From the NCBI GenBank assembly GCA_002471665.1, contig DKQK01000025.1, forward strand, positions 105,123 through 129,189: a DNA stretch of 24,067 bases. Reading direction: 5' to 3'. This document shows, piece after piece, positions 6,576 through 15,074 of the stretch. This stretch comes from Gammaproteobacteria bacterium UBA7310 (GTDB lineage Bacteria; Pseudomonadota; Gammaproteobacteria; Pseudomonadales; Ketobacteraceae). Each line of letters opens with the position of its first letter. Within the stretch, counting starts at the first letter, position 1. Made by a program: the position numbers and the translations under genes. Under the pieces are notes generated by a model. It did not search any database, was not told the origin of the DNA, and saw only the letters and a program-made list of their open reading frames with translations.

Positions 6576-8003
6576 ATGAGTAATAGTCAAGCTGCAACGC
6601 CGCAATACGATTATGGTGTCGTTAAGCAATTTTCGGTCATGACCGTTGTCTGGGGCATCGTGGGGATGGCTGTCGGCGTATTTATCGCTGCCCAGCTGGC
6701 CTTTCCGGCTCTGAACTTTGATCTACCCTGGCTGACGTACAGCCGTCTGCGCCCACTGCATACCAATGCGGTTATTTTCGCATTCGGTGGCTGCGCCCTG
6801 ATGGCCACGTCTTTCTATGTAGTTCAACGTACCTGCCAAACCGCACTGTTCGCACCGGCACTGGCCAAGTTTGTCTTCTGGGGATGGCAACTTGTGATCT
6901 TGCTGGCAGCCGTTACCCTGCCGCTGGGTATTTCCTCTGCGAAGGAATATGCGGAGCTGGAATGGCCCATCGATATCCTGATCGCAGTGGTTTGGGTCGC
7001 ATACGCGGTGGTGTTCTTCGGCACGGTTGCCAAACGGACCACCTCCCACATCTATGTGGCAAACTGGTTCTACGGTGCATTCATTATCACGGTTGCCCTC
7101 CTGCACATTGTCAACAGCCTGGCCATTCCGGTAACTCTAACCAAGTCTTACTCAGTTTATGCCGGAGCCATGGATGCCATGGTGCAATGGTGGTATGGCC
7201 ATAATGCAGTGGGCTTTTTCCTCACTGCGGGCTTTCTGGGCATGATGTATTACTTTGTGCCCAAGCAGGCGGGGCGTCCGGTTTACTCCTACCGGCTGTC
7301 CATCGTGCATTTCTGGGCTCTGATTTCTATCTACATGTGGGCCGGCCCCCACCATCTGCATTACACCGCGCTGCCGGACTGGGCCCAATCCATCGGCATG
7401 GTGTTCTCTCTGGTTCTGCTTGCACCATCCTGGGGCGGCATGATCAACGGTATCATGACCCTTTCTGGTGCATGGGAGAAGCTGCGGGATGACCCGGTGA
7501 TTCGTTTTCTGATCGTGGCACTCTCCTTTTACGGTATGTCCACGTTCGAAGGCCCCATGATGTCCATCAAGACTGTGAACGCGTTGTCCCACTATACGGA
7601 CTGGACCATTGGTCACGTTCACTCTGGGGCGCTGGGCTGGGTTGCCATGATCTCCATTGGTTCCATTTACGCGCTGATCCCCTGGCTGTATGGCAAAAAA
7701 GAAATGCACAGCGTTGGGCTGGTCAACACACATTTCTGGTTGGCGACCATCGGCACAGTGCTGTATATCGCCTCCATGTGGGTAGCGGGTATCTCCCAGG
7801 GCCTGATGTGGCGCGCAGTGAACGACGACGGCACATTAACCTATACCTTCGTTGAATCACTGAAAGCCACCTACCCCTACTATGTGGTTCGAATGATCGG
7901 CGGCCTGGTGTTCCTGTCAGGGATGTTCCTGATGGCCTACAACGTCTTCAAGACCATGAGTTCCCCTGCCGCTTCTGGCAACACTGCTGCACAGCCGGCT
8001 TAA
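6576..8003 (+). CDS. ccoN: cbb3-type cytochrome c oxidase subunit I (CcoN)
   Basis: A 475-residue integral membrane protein, the catalytic subunit of the high-affinity cbb3 oxidase. It holds heme b and the heme b3-CuB site where oxygen is reduced. About 12 transmembrane helices are visible. Histidine-bearing segments typical of CcoN are present: RLRPLHTNAVIFAFGG (heme ligand region), WYGHNAVGFFLTAGFLG, WAGPHHLHYTALPDWAQ, and the late SHYTDWTIGHVHSGALGW carrying heme ligands. The length agrees with CcoN of Pseudomonas species (about 474). The ATG at 6576 follows AGGA by about 10 bases. It is the first gene of ccoNOQP and lies under an FNR/ANR-type promoter. Confidence 0.98.
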   Translation: MSNSQAATPQYDYGVVKQFSVMTVVWGIVGMAVGVFIAAQLAFPALNFDLPWLTYSRLRPLHTNAVIFAFGGCALMATSFYVVQRTCQTALFAPALAKFVFWGWQLVILLAAVTLPLGISSAKEYAELEWPIDILIAVVWVAYAVVFFGTVAKRTTSHIYVANWFYGAFIITVALLHIVNSLAIPVTLTKSYSVYAGAMDAMVQWWYGHNAVGFFLTAGFLGMMYYFVPKQAGRPVYSYRLSIVHFWALISIYMWAGPHHLHYTALPDWAQSIGMVFSLVLLAPSWGGMINGIMTLSGAWEKLRDDPVIRFLIVALSFYGMSTFEGPMMSIKTVNALSHYTDWTIGHVHSGALGWVAMISIGSIYALIPWLYGKKEMHSVGLVNTHFWLATIGTVLYIASMWVAGISQGLMWRAVNDDGTLTYTFVESLKATYPYYVVRMIGGLVFLSGMFLMAYNVFKTMSSPAASGNTAAQPA

Positions 8004-8015
8004 GGAGTAAAGAAG

Positions 8016-8630
8016 ATGGCTAAGACACACGAAATAGTAGAAAAGAATGTAGGCCTGATGATTATCCTGACCCTGGTGGCGGTGAGTTTCGGTGGTCTGG
8101 TGGAAATCGTGCCCCTGTTCTTTCAAAAGCAGACCACGCAACCCATCGAGGGCTTGAAACCCTGGACGGCACTGCAACTGGAAGGCCGTGATATTTATAT
8201 TCGCGAAGGCTGCAACACCTGCCACTCCCAGATGGTGCGTCCGTTCCGTGCTGAAACCGAGCGCTACGGCCATTACAGTGTGGCCGGTGAGCACGTCTAC
8301 GAGCACCCGTTCTTGTGGGGCTCCAAGCGTACCGGCCCTGACCTGGCCAGGGTTGGTGAACGCTACAGCGATCAGTGGCACTACGATCACCTGATGAACC
8401 CCCGTGATGTGGTGCCCGAATCCAACATGCCCGGTTTCCCCTGGCTGGATGAGAACATCATCAGCGGTGAAACCACTGCCGCCAAAATGGAAGCATTGCG
8501 CACGGTTGGTGTTCCTTACACCGATGCCGACATTGCCGGTGCAAAGGCCGCAGTGGAAGGCAAGAAGGAAATAGACGCGCTGATCGCGTACTTACAGGGA
8601 TTGGGAACCTTCCTCAAAGTGAAGAGGTAA
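8016..8630 (+). CDS. ccoO: cbb3-type cytochrome c oxidase subunit II (CcoO)
   Basis: A 204-residue membrane-anchored monoheme cytochrome c that takes electrons from CcoP to CcoN. One N-terminal transmembrane helix (about residues 10-32, GLMIILTLVAVSFGGLVEIV) anchors a periplasmic domain. The heme site is CNTCH at residues 66-70, followed by the conserved SQMVRPFRAETERYGHYS and WGSKRTGPDLARVG. The axial methionine is probably in NMPGFPWL. The ATG at 8016 has an AAGGAG ribosome-binding site about 9 bases upstream. It lies 12 bases after ccoN. Confidence 0.97.
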   Translation: MAKTHEIVEKNVGLMIILTLVAVSFGGLVEIVPLFFQKQTTQPIEGLKPWTALQLEGRDIYIREGCNTCHSQMVRPFRAETERYGHYSVAGEHVYEHPFLWGSKRTGPDLARVGERYSDQWHYDHLMNPRDVVPESNMPGFPWLDENIISGETTAAKMEALRTVGVPYTDADIAGAKAAVEGKKEIDALIAYLQGLGTFLKVKR

Positions 8631-8636
8631 CCCAGT

Positions 8637-8837
8637 ATGGATATCAATACTTGGCGTGGCATCGCAACGGTATTGGCTTTTGTCGCTTTCATTGGTGTGT
8701 GCTGGTGGACATTCAGCGCACGCCGCAAGAAAGGTTTTGACGACGCAGCCAATTTGCCGTTCGCAGACGAAGCCAATCACGAGAATACCCTGAAGTACAA
8801 CCCTAAGCACGAAAAAGGGCATGGAGATAAAGAATGA
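8637..8837 (+). CDS. ccoQ: cbb3-type oxidase small subunit CcoQ
   Basis: A 66-residue single-span protein (MDINTWRGIATVLAFVAFIG, helix about 7-27) with a cytosolic basic tail, RRKKGFDDAANLPF, which is the conserved CcoQ signature. CcoQ stabilises the cbb3 complex and helps CcoP associate. It sits 6 bases after ccoO with a GAGG ribosome-binding site, and its TGA overlaps the ATG of ccoP (ATGA). Position and length are exactly those of CcoQ. Confidence 0.93.
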   Translation: MDINTWRGIATVLAFVAFIGVCWWTFSARRKKGFDDAANLPFADEANHENTLKYNPKHEKGHGDKE

Positions 8838-9733
8838 CTGGTACTGACTTTACGCAAGGCTGGGTGAATGGTTGGATCATAACCATCGTCCTGATCAATC
8901 TGCTGGGCTGCCTTTGGTTACTCTGGTGGACGCGCAAGCGCCCCGAAGACACCATCAAAGAAGGCGAATCCCTGGGCCACTCTTTTGATGGCATCGAAGA
9001 ACTGAACAACCCCCTGCCCCACTGGTGGTTGAACCTGTTCTATTTCACCATCGCATTCGCGTTCATTTACCTGACGTTATACCCCGGTTGGGGTGACGCC
9101 AAGGGCATTCTGGGCTGGACCTCGGTGGGTCAATGGGAAACGGAAGTGGAAAAAGCCGAAAACCGCTATGACCGCCTGTTCGAGGAGTATGCCCAGGTTC
9201 CCGTGGAACAACTGGCCGGCAACGAGGAAGTGGTTAAAACCGGGCAGCGCCTGTTTGGCAACAACTGCGCGATTTGTCATGGCTCTGATGCCCGCGGCAA
9301 CGTCGGCTATCCCAACCTTGCCGATGACGACTGGCTGTACGGTGGCAGTGCCGCCAAAATCGTGGAAACGTTGACCAACGGCCGCAGCGGTATGATGCCA
9401 CCACTGGGCGCAGCCTTGGGCGAAGACGGCACCAAGAATGTGGCAGCCTATGTGTTGAGCCTGAGTGGTCGCAGTGGTGCCGGTGACGCCGCTGCCGGTA
9501 AGGAAAAGTTTGCAATGATGTGTGCCGCCTGCCACGGCCCGGACGGTAAAGGCAATCAGATGCTGGGTGCCCCTAACCTGACGGACGATGTCTGGCTGTA
9601 CGGCGGCAATGAAGCCACCATCATTGAGACCATCAACGCTGGGCGCCAGGGCAAGATGCCTTCCTTCAAGGATCAACTGAGCCCGGAGAAAATTCACGTT
9701 CTTGCCGCTTATGTGTATAGCTTAAGCAACTGA
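8834..9733 (+). CDS. ccoP: cbb3-type cytochrome c oxidase subunit III (CcoP), diheme
   Basis: A 299-residue diheme cytochrome c that passes electrons to CcoO. Two N-terminal helices are visible (about 10-30, WIITIVLINLLGCLWLLWW, and about 60-82, LNLFYFTIAFAFIYLTL), as in Pseudomonas CcoP, followed by two periplasmic cytochrome domains. The heme-binding motifs are CAICH at residues 145-149 and CAACH at 230-234. Each is followed by a methionine ligand region (GRSGMMPPLG and GRQGKMPSFK). The two heme domains share the repeat 'P-N-L-x-D-D-x-W-L-Y-G-G', showing internal duplication. The ATG overlaps the stop of ccoQ, so the two are translationally coupled. Confidence 0.97.
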   Translation: MTGTDFTQGWVNGWIITIVLINLLGCLWLLWWTRKRPEDTIKEGESLGHSFDGIEELNNPLPHWWLNLFYFTIAFAFIYLTLYPGWGDAKGILGWTSVGQWETEVEKAENRYDRLFEEYAQVPVEQLAGNEEVVKTGQRLFGNNCAICHGSDARGNVGYPNLADDDWLYGGSAAKIVETLTNGRSGMMPPLGAALGEDGTKNVAAYVLSLSGRSGAGDAAAGKEKFAMMCAACHGPDGKGNQMLGAPNLTDDVWLYGGNEATIIETINAGRQGKMPSFKDQLSPEKIHVLAAYVYSLSN

Positions 9734-9748
9734 TTTTACCTACAATCC

Positions 9749-9777
9749 GGAGCGCGTAAGCCAAGGCTGCGCGCTCC
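9749..9777 (+). repeat. Hairpin between ccoP and ccoG
   Basis: GGAGCGCG (9749-9756) pairs with CGCGCTCC (9770-9777), and the interior AGCCAAGGCT extends the stem. There is no T-run after it (ACTCTCATCC), so it is not a simple terminator. It may protect the 3' end of the ccoNOQP message, or reduce reading into ccoG so that the oxidase is made in excess of assembly factors. Confidence 0.6.
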
Positions 9778-9813
9778 ACTCTCATCCGCATGATGTAGCC
9801 AGCAGGTGATACG

Positions 9814-11217
9814 ATGTCGAATCCCGCAAAGATCGCTGTAAAACAGGCCGACCAGGAAGGTATGGACCTTTACAAGAAACGGGAAAAGATTTATCAACGC
9901 CACCCTTCAGGCTTCTTTCAAAACCTTCGCATTATTACCATCTGGATCACACTGGGCGTATATTTTCTTGGCCCCTGGCTCACCTGGGATGGCCGCCAGG
10001 CGGTGTTGTTCGACCTGCCTGAGCGCAAGTTTTATATTTTCTGGTTTACGTTCTGGCCGCAGGATTTTCTCTACCTGTCATGGCTCTTGATTATTGCCGC
10101 CTTTGCCCTGTTCTTCTTTACGGTGCTGGCTGGCCGGGTATGGTGCGGTTATACCTGCCCGCAGACCGTCTGGACCACCTTTTTCATGTGGATTGAATTC
10201 ATTACCGAAGGTGATCGCAACAAGCGCATGAAACAGGATGCGCAACCCATGTCCATGAACAAGTTCAGCAAGAAATTCCTCAAGCACGGCCTGTGGCTTA
10301 CTTTATCGTTCTGGACAGCGGTTACCTTCGTGGGTTATTTCGCCCCCATACGGGAACTGTTCATCGACCTGTACCACATGAATGTCTCCGGCTGGGCCGC
10401 CTGGTGGATGCTGTTCTTCACCCTGGCCACCTATTTGAATGCCGGCTGGATGCGGGAGCAAGTGTGCATGTACATGTGCCCCTATGCCCGCTTCCAAAGC
10501 GTTATGTTTGATCGTGACACCCTGGTGGTTACCTATGATGTCGGCCGTGGCGAGCCCCGCGGCTCACGTAAAAAATCCGTTGCCCGTGATCAGACAGAAT
10601 TGGGGGACTGCATCAATTGCCAACTCTGCGTTCAGGTTTGCCCCACCGGGATCGATATTCGCAACGGCCTGCAGTACGAATGTATCAGCTGTGCCGCCTG
10701 CATTGATGCCTGTGATTCAGTGATGGAGCAGATGAACTATCCTAAAGGCCTGATACGCTACTCCACTGAAAATGCAGTGGAAGGCAAACCCAGTAAAATT
10801 CTGCGTCCACGACTGATCGGCTACGCCACTGTACTGGGTATGATGGTGTTGCTGTTCCTTACGGCGGTGTTCTCGCGGGTGCCGCTGGAACTGGATATCA
10901 TCCGCGATCGCAATGCTCTCTATCGCGAGACCTGGGAAGGTACCATTGAAAACACCTACACACTCAAGATCATGAACAAAACGCAGCAATTCCAGGAGTA
11001 CGACATTGTGGTGAGCGGGCTGGATAACGTTATCCCCCATATCCCGGAAACCGTAAAGACCCTGCCCGGAGAATTACTGACTCTGGCCGTCACCCTGGAA
11101 ATGAAACCGGAAGACATCAAGGAACGAAACTCCACGGTCTATTTCAAAGTAATATCAGTAGACGACCCATCCCAGCAGGTGGTTGAGGAAAGTCGTTTCC
11201 TGAGCCCCCGTCAATAA
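9814..11217 (+). CDS. ccoG: Cytochrome c oxidase accessory protein CcoG (FixG/RdxA)
   Basis: A 467-residue inner-membrane iron-sulfur protein. In this family it reduces Cu(II) to Cu(I) during assembly of the cbb3 oxidase. Several helices (about residues 38-60, 85-105, 155-175 and 330-350) are seen, with the conserved WCGYTCPQTVWTTFFMW. Two ferredoxin-type [4Fe-4S] motifs are clear: C266-x2-C269-x2-C272-x3-C276 and C290-x2-C293-x2-C296-x3-C300. A C-terminal periplasmic Ig-like domain (about 360-467) follows the last helix. The ATG at 9814 has an AGGTGA ribosome-binding site. It lies 80 bases after ccoP across a strong hairpin and 14 bases before ccoH. Confidence 0.95.
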   Translation: MSNPAKIAVKQADQEGMDLYKKREKIYQRHPSGFFQNLRIITIWITLGVYFLGPWLTWDGRQAVLFDLPERKFYIFWFTFWPQDFLYLSWLLIIAAFALFFFTVLAGRVWCGYTCPQTVWTTFFMWIEFITEGDRNKRMKQDAQPMSMNKFSKKFLKHGLWLTLSFWTAVTFVGYFAPIRELFIDLYHMNVSGWAAWWMLFFTLATYLNAGWMREQVCMYMCPYARFQSVMFDRDTLVVTYDVGRGEPRGSRKKSVARDQTELGDCINCQLCVQVCPTGIDIRNGLQYECISCAACIDACDSVMEQMNYPKGLIRYSTENAVEGKPSKILRPRLIGYATVLGMMVLLFLTAVFSRVPLELDIIRDRNALYRETWEGTIENTYTLKIMNKTQQFQEYDIVVSGLDNVIPHIPETVKTLPGELLTLAVTLEMKPEDIKERNSTVYFKVISVDDPSQQVVEESRFLSPRQ

Positions 11218-11231
11218 CCGTGGTAACCGCA

Positions 11232-11738
11232 ATGACACAGACAGACTCCAAACCCTGGCATCGACAATTCTGGCCCTGGTTTCTGATCGCAATTCCAGCC
11301 AGTTCAGTGGTGATGGGCGTGGTCATGATTAACCTGGCCATCAGTGGCCGGGACAGCTTGGTACGTGAAGACTGGTACAAGGATGGCATGGCCATAAACC
11401 AGCGCCTGGACAAACAGCTGAAGGCGAGAGAACTGGGAATCAAAGCGCAACTGACCCTGGACAAACACTCCGGTGACCTGTTTCTCGATACGGAGAATCT
11501 GGATATCAGCCAGGAAAATGAACTGTCACTGCAATTGATTCACCCCACACTGGAAGCCAAGGACCGCACGCTGAAGCTGTATCTAGCACCCAACAACCGT
11601 TTCTACAGCAAACTGGATTTCACCCCAGAGGGCCTGTACTACATTGTGCTGACTACACCTTCAAGATTGTGGGAAATTGAAAGCAGCATCAACTTCAATA
11701 ACGAGGTCAGTGGGCAGGCATTGACGCCCAACAGCTGA
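11232..11738 (+). CDS. ccoH: FixH/CcoH family cbb3 assembly protein
   Basis: A 168-residue protein with one N-terminal helix (about 14-36, FWPWFLIAIPASSVVMGVV) and a periplasmic domain. The stretch DSLVREDWYKDGMAINQRLD is the FixH signature. FixH/CcoH helps stabilise the maturing cbb3 complex. I chose the ATG at 11232 (MTQTDSKPWHRQFW) over the in-frame GTG at 11220, because family members begin just before the W-x-x-Q-x-W stretch; neither has a strong ribosome-binding site. The stop TGA overlaps the start of ccoI (TGATGA), so the two are coupled. Confidence 0.88.
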   Translation: MTQTDSKPWHRQFWPWFLIAIPASSVVMGVVMINLAISGRDSLVREDWYKDGMAINQRLDKQLKARELGIKAQLTLDKHSGDLFLDTENLDISQENELSLQLIHPTLEAKDRTLKLYLAPNNRFYSKLDFTPEGLYYIVLTTPSRLWEIESSINFNNEVSGQALTPNS

Positions 11739-14173
11739 TGACGGACGCAGCAACCTGTTATCACTGTGGCCTGCCCATTGCCCAGGGTGACCACTACTCT
11801 GTCACCATTTTACAGCAGCCCCGTGCCATGTGTTGCCCGGGCTGTCAGTCGGTGGCCCAAACCATTGTCGACATCGGCATGGAATCCTACTATCAGCACC
11901 GACAGCAATGCGACCCGGGCAACTCCCCCGCCACAGAACTGGTACCGGGTTTTCTGGAGGGTCTGAACAGCTGGGACGATCAGGCGCTGCAGCAAAGCTT
12001 CGTCCATGAACTGCCGCAAGGCAGTAAAGAAATCACCCTGCTGATCTCTGGTATCACCTGCGCCGCCTGCGTCTGGCTGATCGAAAAGCAGGTCAACCAC
12101 CTGGCCGGTGTGGTGCGCTGCAATGTAAACATGGGCAGCCACCTCGCCGTTGTGCAGTGGAACCCGGAACAGACTACTCTGAGTGCCATTATCAAAGCCA
12201 TTGCACGGATCGGTTACAAAGCCGAACCCTATACGCCACTGCAACAGGAACAAAACATAAAACAGGAGAACAAACAGGCCCTGATGCGCATCGGCGTTGC
12301 GGGCTTGGGGGCCATGCAGGTCATGACCTATGCCGTCAGCCTGTATATGGGAGCATTCGAAGGCATCGAGCCGGCCCACGAACAGTTCCTGCGCTGGGTC
12401 AGCGCCCTGGTCACCACACCGGTCTTCTTCTACTCCGGCATGCCCTTCCTGAGTGGCGCACTGAGAAGCCTGCGCAATGCGCACCTGTCCATGGATGTCC
12501 CGGTGGCGGTGGCGCTGTGCTTTGCCTATTTTTCCAGTGTCTGGGCCACACTGAGTCAGGGGCCGGAAGTCTATTTTGACTCGGTCTGCATGTTCGTGTT
12601 CTTCCTTCTGGTGGGCCGTTATCTGGAAATGCGCGCCCGGCACCGCTCCCAAAGCACGTCCATCCGCCTCTCCCACTCCCAAATGCAAACGGCACGATTA
12701 CTGGATCAGGAACAACACACCAGGCTGATTCCTGCCGACCAACTGAAACCGGGCGATATTGTGCTGGTAAAAGCCGGTGAAGTTATTCCCGGTGACGGTC
12801 GCATCCTTGCCGGGGATTCGGCCGTCAACGAAGCCATGCTCACCGGGGAGCAGTTGCCCCTGAGCAAGACCCGCGACGATGGGGTGACCGGTGGCACGCT
12901 CAATGTGGAACAGCCGCTCACCATCGAGATCAGCACTCACCCCAAAGACAGCACCCTGTCCACGCTCAGGCGCCTGCTGGAACGGGCGGAAGCGGAAAAA
13001 CCCCCCACCTTTGTACTGGCGGATACCATCGCCTCCCGCTTCGTATTCGCGGTATTGCTCACCTCCGTTTGCGTCTATACCTACTGGTGGTTCAACGCAC
13101 CGCAGGATGCCTTCTGGATCATGCTCTCGGTATTGGTGGTGACCTGCCCCTGTGCATTGTCACTGGCCACCCCCACCGCCATCACTGCCGCCACCGCTCG
13201 CCTGTCACAAATGGGCTTTCTTGCCACCCGCGCCCACACCATCGAAGGCATGCGCCGGGTAACCGATGTGGTGTTCGATAAAACCGGCACCCTGACCATG
13301 GGAGAGTTCGTGCTGGCACAAACCATTCCATTGGCGAACCTGAACGCTGAACAGGTCTGCGCCATGGCATCGGCGCTGGAATCGGTCTCGGAACACCCCA
13401 TCGCGCGGGCCTTTCATGGCCTGCCTGCCGCTGCCGGCATTGCGCATCAGCGCATCGTCGCCAACCAGGGCCTGGAGGGTAAACAGGGCAATCACACCAT
13501 GCGCATTGGTAAACCGCAATTTGCGGTACCGGATCAAATACCCCCGCCCTGCCCCGGCCAGTCCGGGCAATGGATTCTGCTGAGCCGTGATGGGGAAGCA
13601 CTGGCCTGGTTTCGTATTGAAGACCAACTGCGGCCGGATGCCGAGCGCCTGCTGCAGCGCCTGCAAAACAACGGTTTGCGCTGCCACATTCTGAGTGGTG
13701 ACAGCAGCGGCCACGCGGAGGCGGTTGCCCGCCAGTTACAGGTAAGCTCGGTGGTGAGTAATGCTGCCCCACAGGCCAAGCTCGATTTTATCCGCCGCCT
13801 GCAGCAATCCGGTGCCTGTGTGCTGATGCTGGGCGATGGCCTCAACGATGCGCCGGTACTGGCCGGGGCCGATGTCTCCATTGCCGTGGCCGGCTCCACA
13901 GATCTGGCCAAGCTGGCTGCAGATGGTATTCTGTTGGGCAACAGCCTGTGGCCACTCACCGACGTTCTTCAGTTGGTGAACAAAACCTACCGTATCATTC
14001 GCCAGAACCTGGGGTGGGCCATACTGTATAATCTGACCGCCCTGCCCCTGGCAGCTGCGGGGTACATCCCGCCCTGGGCCAGCGCGTTGGGCATGTCCGC
14101 AAGCTCATTGCTGGTAGTGGTCAACGCATTGCGGTTGAATTCAAACACACGGCAACAGGGAGGGCCCCATTAA
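11738..14173 (+). CDS. ccoI: Copper-transporting P1B-type ATPase CcoI (FixI)
   Basis: An 811-residue Cu(I) pump that exports copper for cbb3 oxidase assembly. Domains in order: an N-terminal cysteine-rich metal-binding domain (CYHCGLPI ... MCCPGCQSV, residues 5-45); a heavy-metal-associated domain with GITCAACVWLIEK (about 105-175); eight predicted helices; the CPC transport motif at residues 470-472; the phosphorylated aspartate D514 in DKTGTLTMG; SEHPIARAF, the HP motif of the nucleotide-binding domain; and GDGLNDAPVLAGADVSIAVA. All catalytic motifs are intact. Unlike CopA-type exporters, FixI/CcoI members carry this N-terminal Cys-rich part, and the position between ccoH and ccoS fixes the assignment. 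Its stop shares one base with the start of ccoS. Confidence 0.96.
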   Translation: MTDAATCYHCGLPIAQGDHYSVTILQQPRAMCCPGCQSVAQTIVDIGMESYYQHRQQCDPGNSPATELVPGFLEGLNSWDDQALQQSFVHELPQGSKEITLLISGITCAACVWLIEKQVNHLAGVVRCNVNMGSHLAVVQWNPEQTTLSAIIKAIARIGYKAEPYTPLQQEQNIKQENKQALMRIGVAGLGAMQVMTYAVSLYMGAFEGIEPAHEQFLRWVSALVTTPVFFYSGMPFLSGALRSLRNAHLSMDVPVAVALCFAYFSSVWATLSQGPEVYFDSVCMFVFFLLVGRYLEMRARHRSQSTSIRLSHSQMQTARLLDQEQHTRLIPADQLKPGDIVLVKAGEVIPGDGRILAGDSAVNEAMLTGEQLPLSKTRDDGVTGGTLNVEQPLTIEISTHPKDSTLSTLRRLLERAEAEKPPTFVLADTIASRFVFAVLLTSVCVYTYWWFNAPQDAFWIMLSVLVVTCPCALSLATPTAITAATARLSQMGFLATRAHTIEGMRRVTDVVFDKTGTLTMGEFVLAQTIPLANLNAEQVCAMASALESVSEHPIARAFHGLPAAAGIAHQRIVANQGLEGKQGNHTMRIGKPQFAVPDQIPPPCPGQSGQWILLSRDGEALAWFRIEDQLRPDAERLLQRLQNNGLRCHILSGDSSGHAEAVARQLQVSSVVSNAAPQAKLDFIRRLQQSGACVLMLGDGLNDAPVLAGADVSIAVAGSTDLAKLAADGILLGNSLWPLTDVLQLVNKTYRIIRQNLGWAILYNLTALPLAAAGYIPPWASALGMSASSLLVVVNALRLNSNTRQQGGPH

Positions 14174-14358
14174 TGGACATCATCTATCTGTTGATCCCAT
14201 TGGCACTGGTGTTGTTGGTGGTGGCAGTCTTTGCCTTCTTCTGGGCCGTGCGCAACGATCAGTTCGACGATCTGGACCGGGAAGCCAGCCGCATCCTGTT
14301 CGAGGAAGACACCCGAATACCAACCACCAAGAAACCTTCCGACGGAGAACAAAACTGA
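14173..14358 (+). CDS. ccoS: cbb3-type oxidase assembly protein CcoS
   Basis: A 61-residue small membrane protein with one helix (about 4-26, IYLLIPLALVLLVVAVFAFFWAV) followed by the CcoS signature RNDQFDDLDREASRILFEED. CcoS is needed for correct insertion of heme and copper into CcoN. It overlaps ccoI by one base (TAATG) and ends 1 base before the GTG start of the SafE-type gene. Its length is normal for the family. Confidence 0.93.
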   Translation: MDIIYLLIPLALVLLVVAVFAFFWAVRNDQFDDLDREASRILFEEDTRIPTTKKPSDGEQN

Positions 14359-14359
14359 A

Positions 14360-15043
14360 GTGGCATTCAGTCATGATCTGATTGCTGCCTTCGCCGTAGG
14401 GTTTATGGGCAGCTTACACTGTATCGGAATGTGCGGCGGCATCAGCAGCGCGCTCACCACCGCGATTGTCCCCGGACAATCCCGTACCTTCAAACAGCAG
14501 TTCGGCTATCAATTGCTGTTCAGCGTGGGCAGAATCAGCGCGTACTCCACCGCCGGCGCCGCCATTGGACTGGCTGGCGCCACGCTTTATGACCAGATCC
14601 CCAGCCATGGCCCTTCTTACCTGAGAATGCTCGCCGGCATCATGATGATTCTGCTGGGACTCTACATCAGCGGCTGGTGGAAAATCCTCAATCAACTGGA
14701 ACGTATCGGCGTCCGCGTGTGGAAGCACATCGCCCCCATCACCCGCACCTTCATTCCGGTGGACCGCCCCCATAAGGCCGTGGCACTGGGCTTTCTCTGG
14801 GGTTGGCTGCCCTGTGGGCTGGTCTATAGCGCCCTCACCTGGTCCCTGGGCTCCGGTGGTGCCGAGCGCGGCGCGCTGTTGATGCTCTATTTTGGCCTGG
14901 GCACCTTACCCGCCATGCTGAGCGTTGGCACCTTCAGCCAGATACTGACCGATTTTGCCCGCAATGCGGGCACTCGAATGTTCGCTGCCCTGATGTTAAT
15001 GGGGTTCGGTGTCTGGACCATCGTTTCCCAGATGAGTCATTGA
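14360..15043 (+). CDS. Sulfite exporter TauE/SafE (DsbD_2-type) membrane protein
   Basis: A 227-residue polytopic membrane protein starting VAFSHDLIAAFAVGFMGSLH and carrying the family motif GSLHCIGMCGG near residue 20, then about six helices. A repeat of the motif appears late as GWLPCGLVYSAL. I chose the GTG at 14360, one base after the ccoS stop, because family members start about 15 residues before the GSLHC motif; a longer frame from 14231 would overlap ccoS and adds unrelated sequence. The family is annotated as sulfite exporter but relates to DsbD/CcdA and regularly follows ccoS in gammaproteobacteria. Its role may be in redox or metal handling for the oxidase; this is unproven. Confidence 0.85.
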   Translation: MAFSHDLIAAFAVGFMGSLHCIGMCGGISSALTTAIVPGQSRTFKQQFGYQLLFSVGRISAYSTAGAAIGLAGATLYDQIPSHGPSYLRMLAGIMMILLGLYISGWWKILNQLERIGVRVWKHIAPITRTFIPVDRPHKAVALGFLWGWLPCGLVYSALTWSLGSGGAERGALLMLYFGLGTLPAMLSVGTFSQILTDFARNAGTRMFAALMLMGFGVWTIVSQMSH

Positions 15044-15074
15044 TTTGTCTGCCGTTTACCGCTAGTTTCGGGCT

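Noticed and set aside
11810..12688. A 292-residue minus-strand frame antisense to ccoI
   Set aside because: It mirrors codon periodicity of ccoI and has no recognisable domain.
14231..14359. A longer start for the SafE-type gene overlapping ccoS
   Set aside because: The extra residues translate ccoS out of frame; GTG at 14360 gives the usual family N-terminus.
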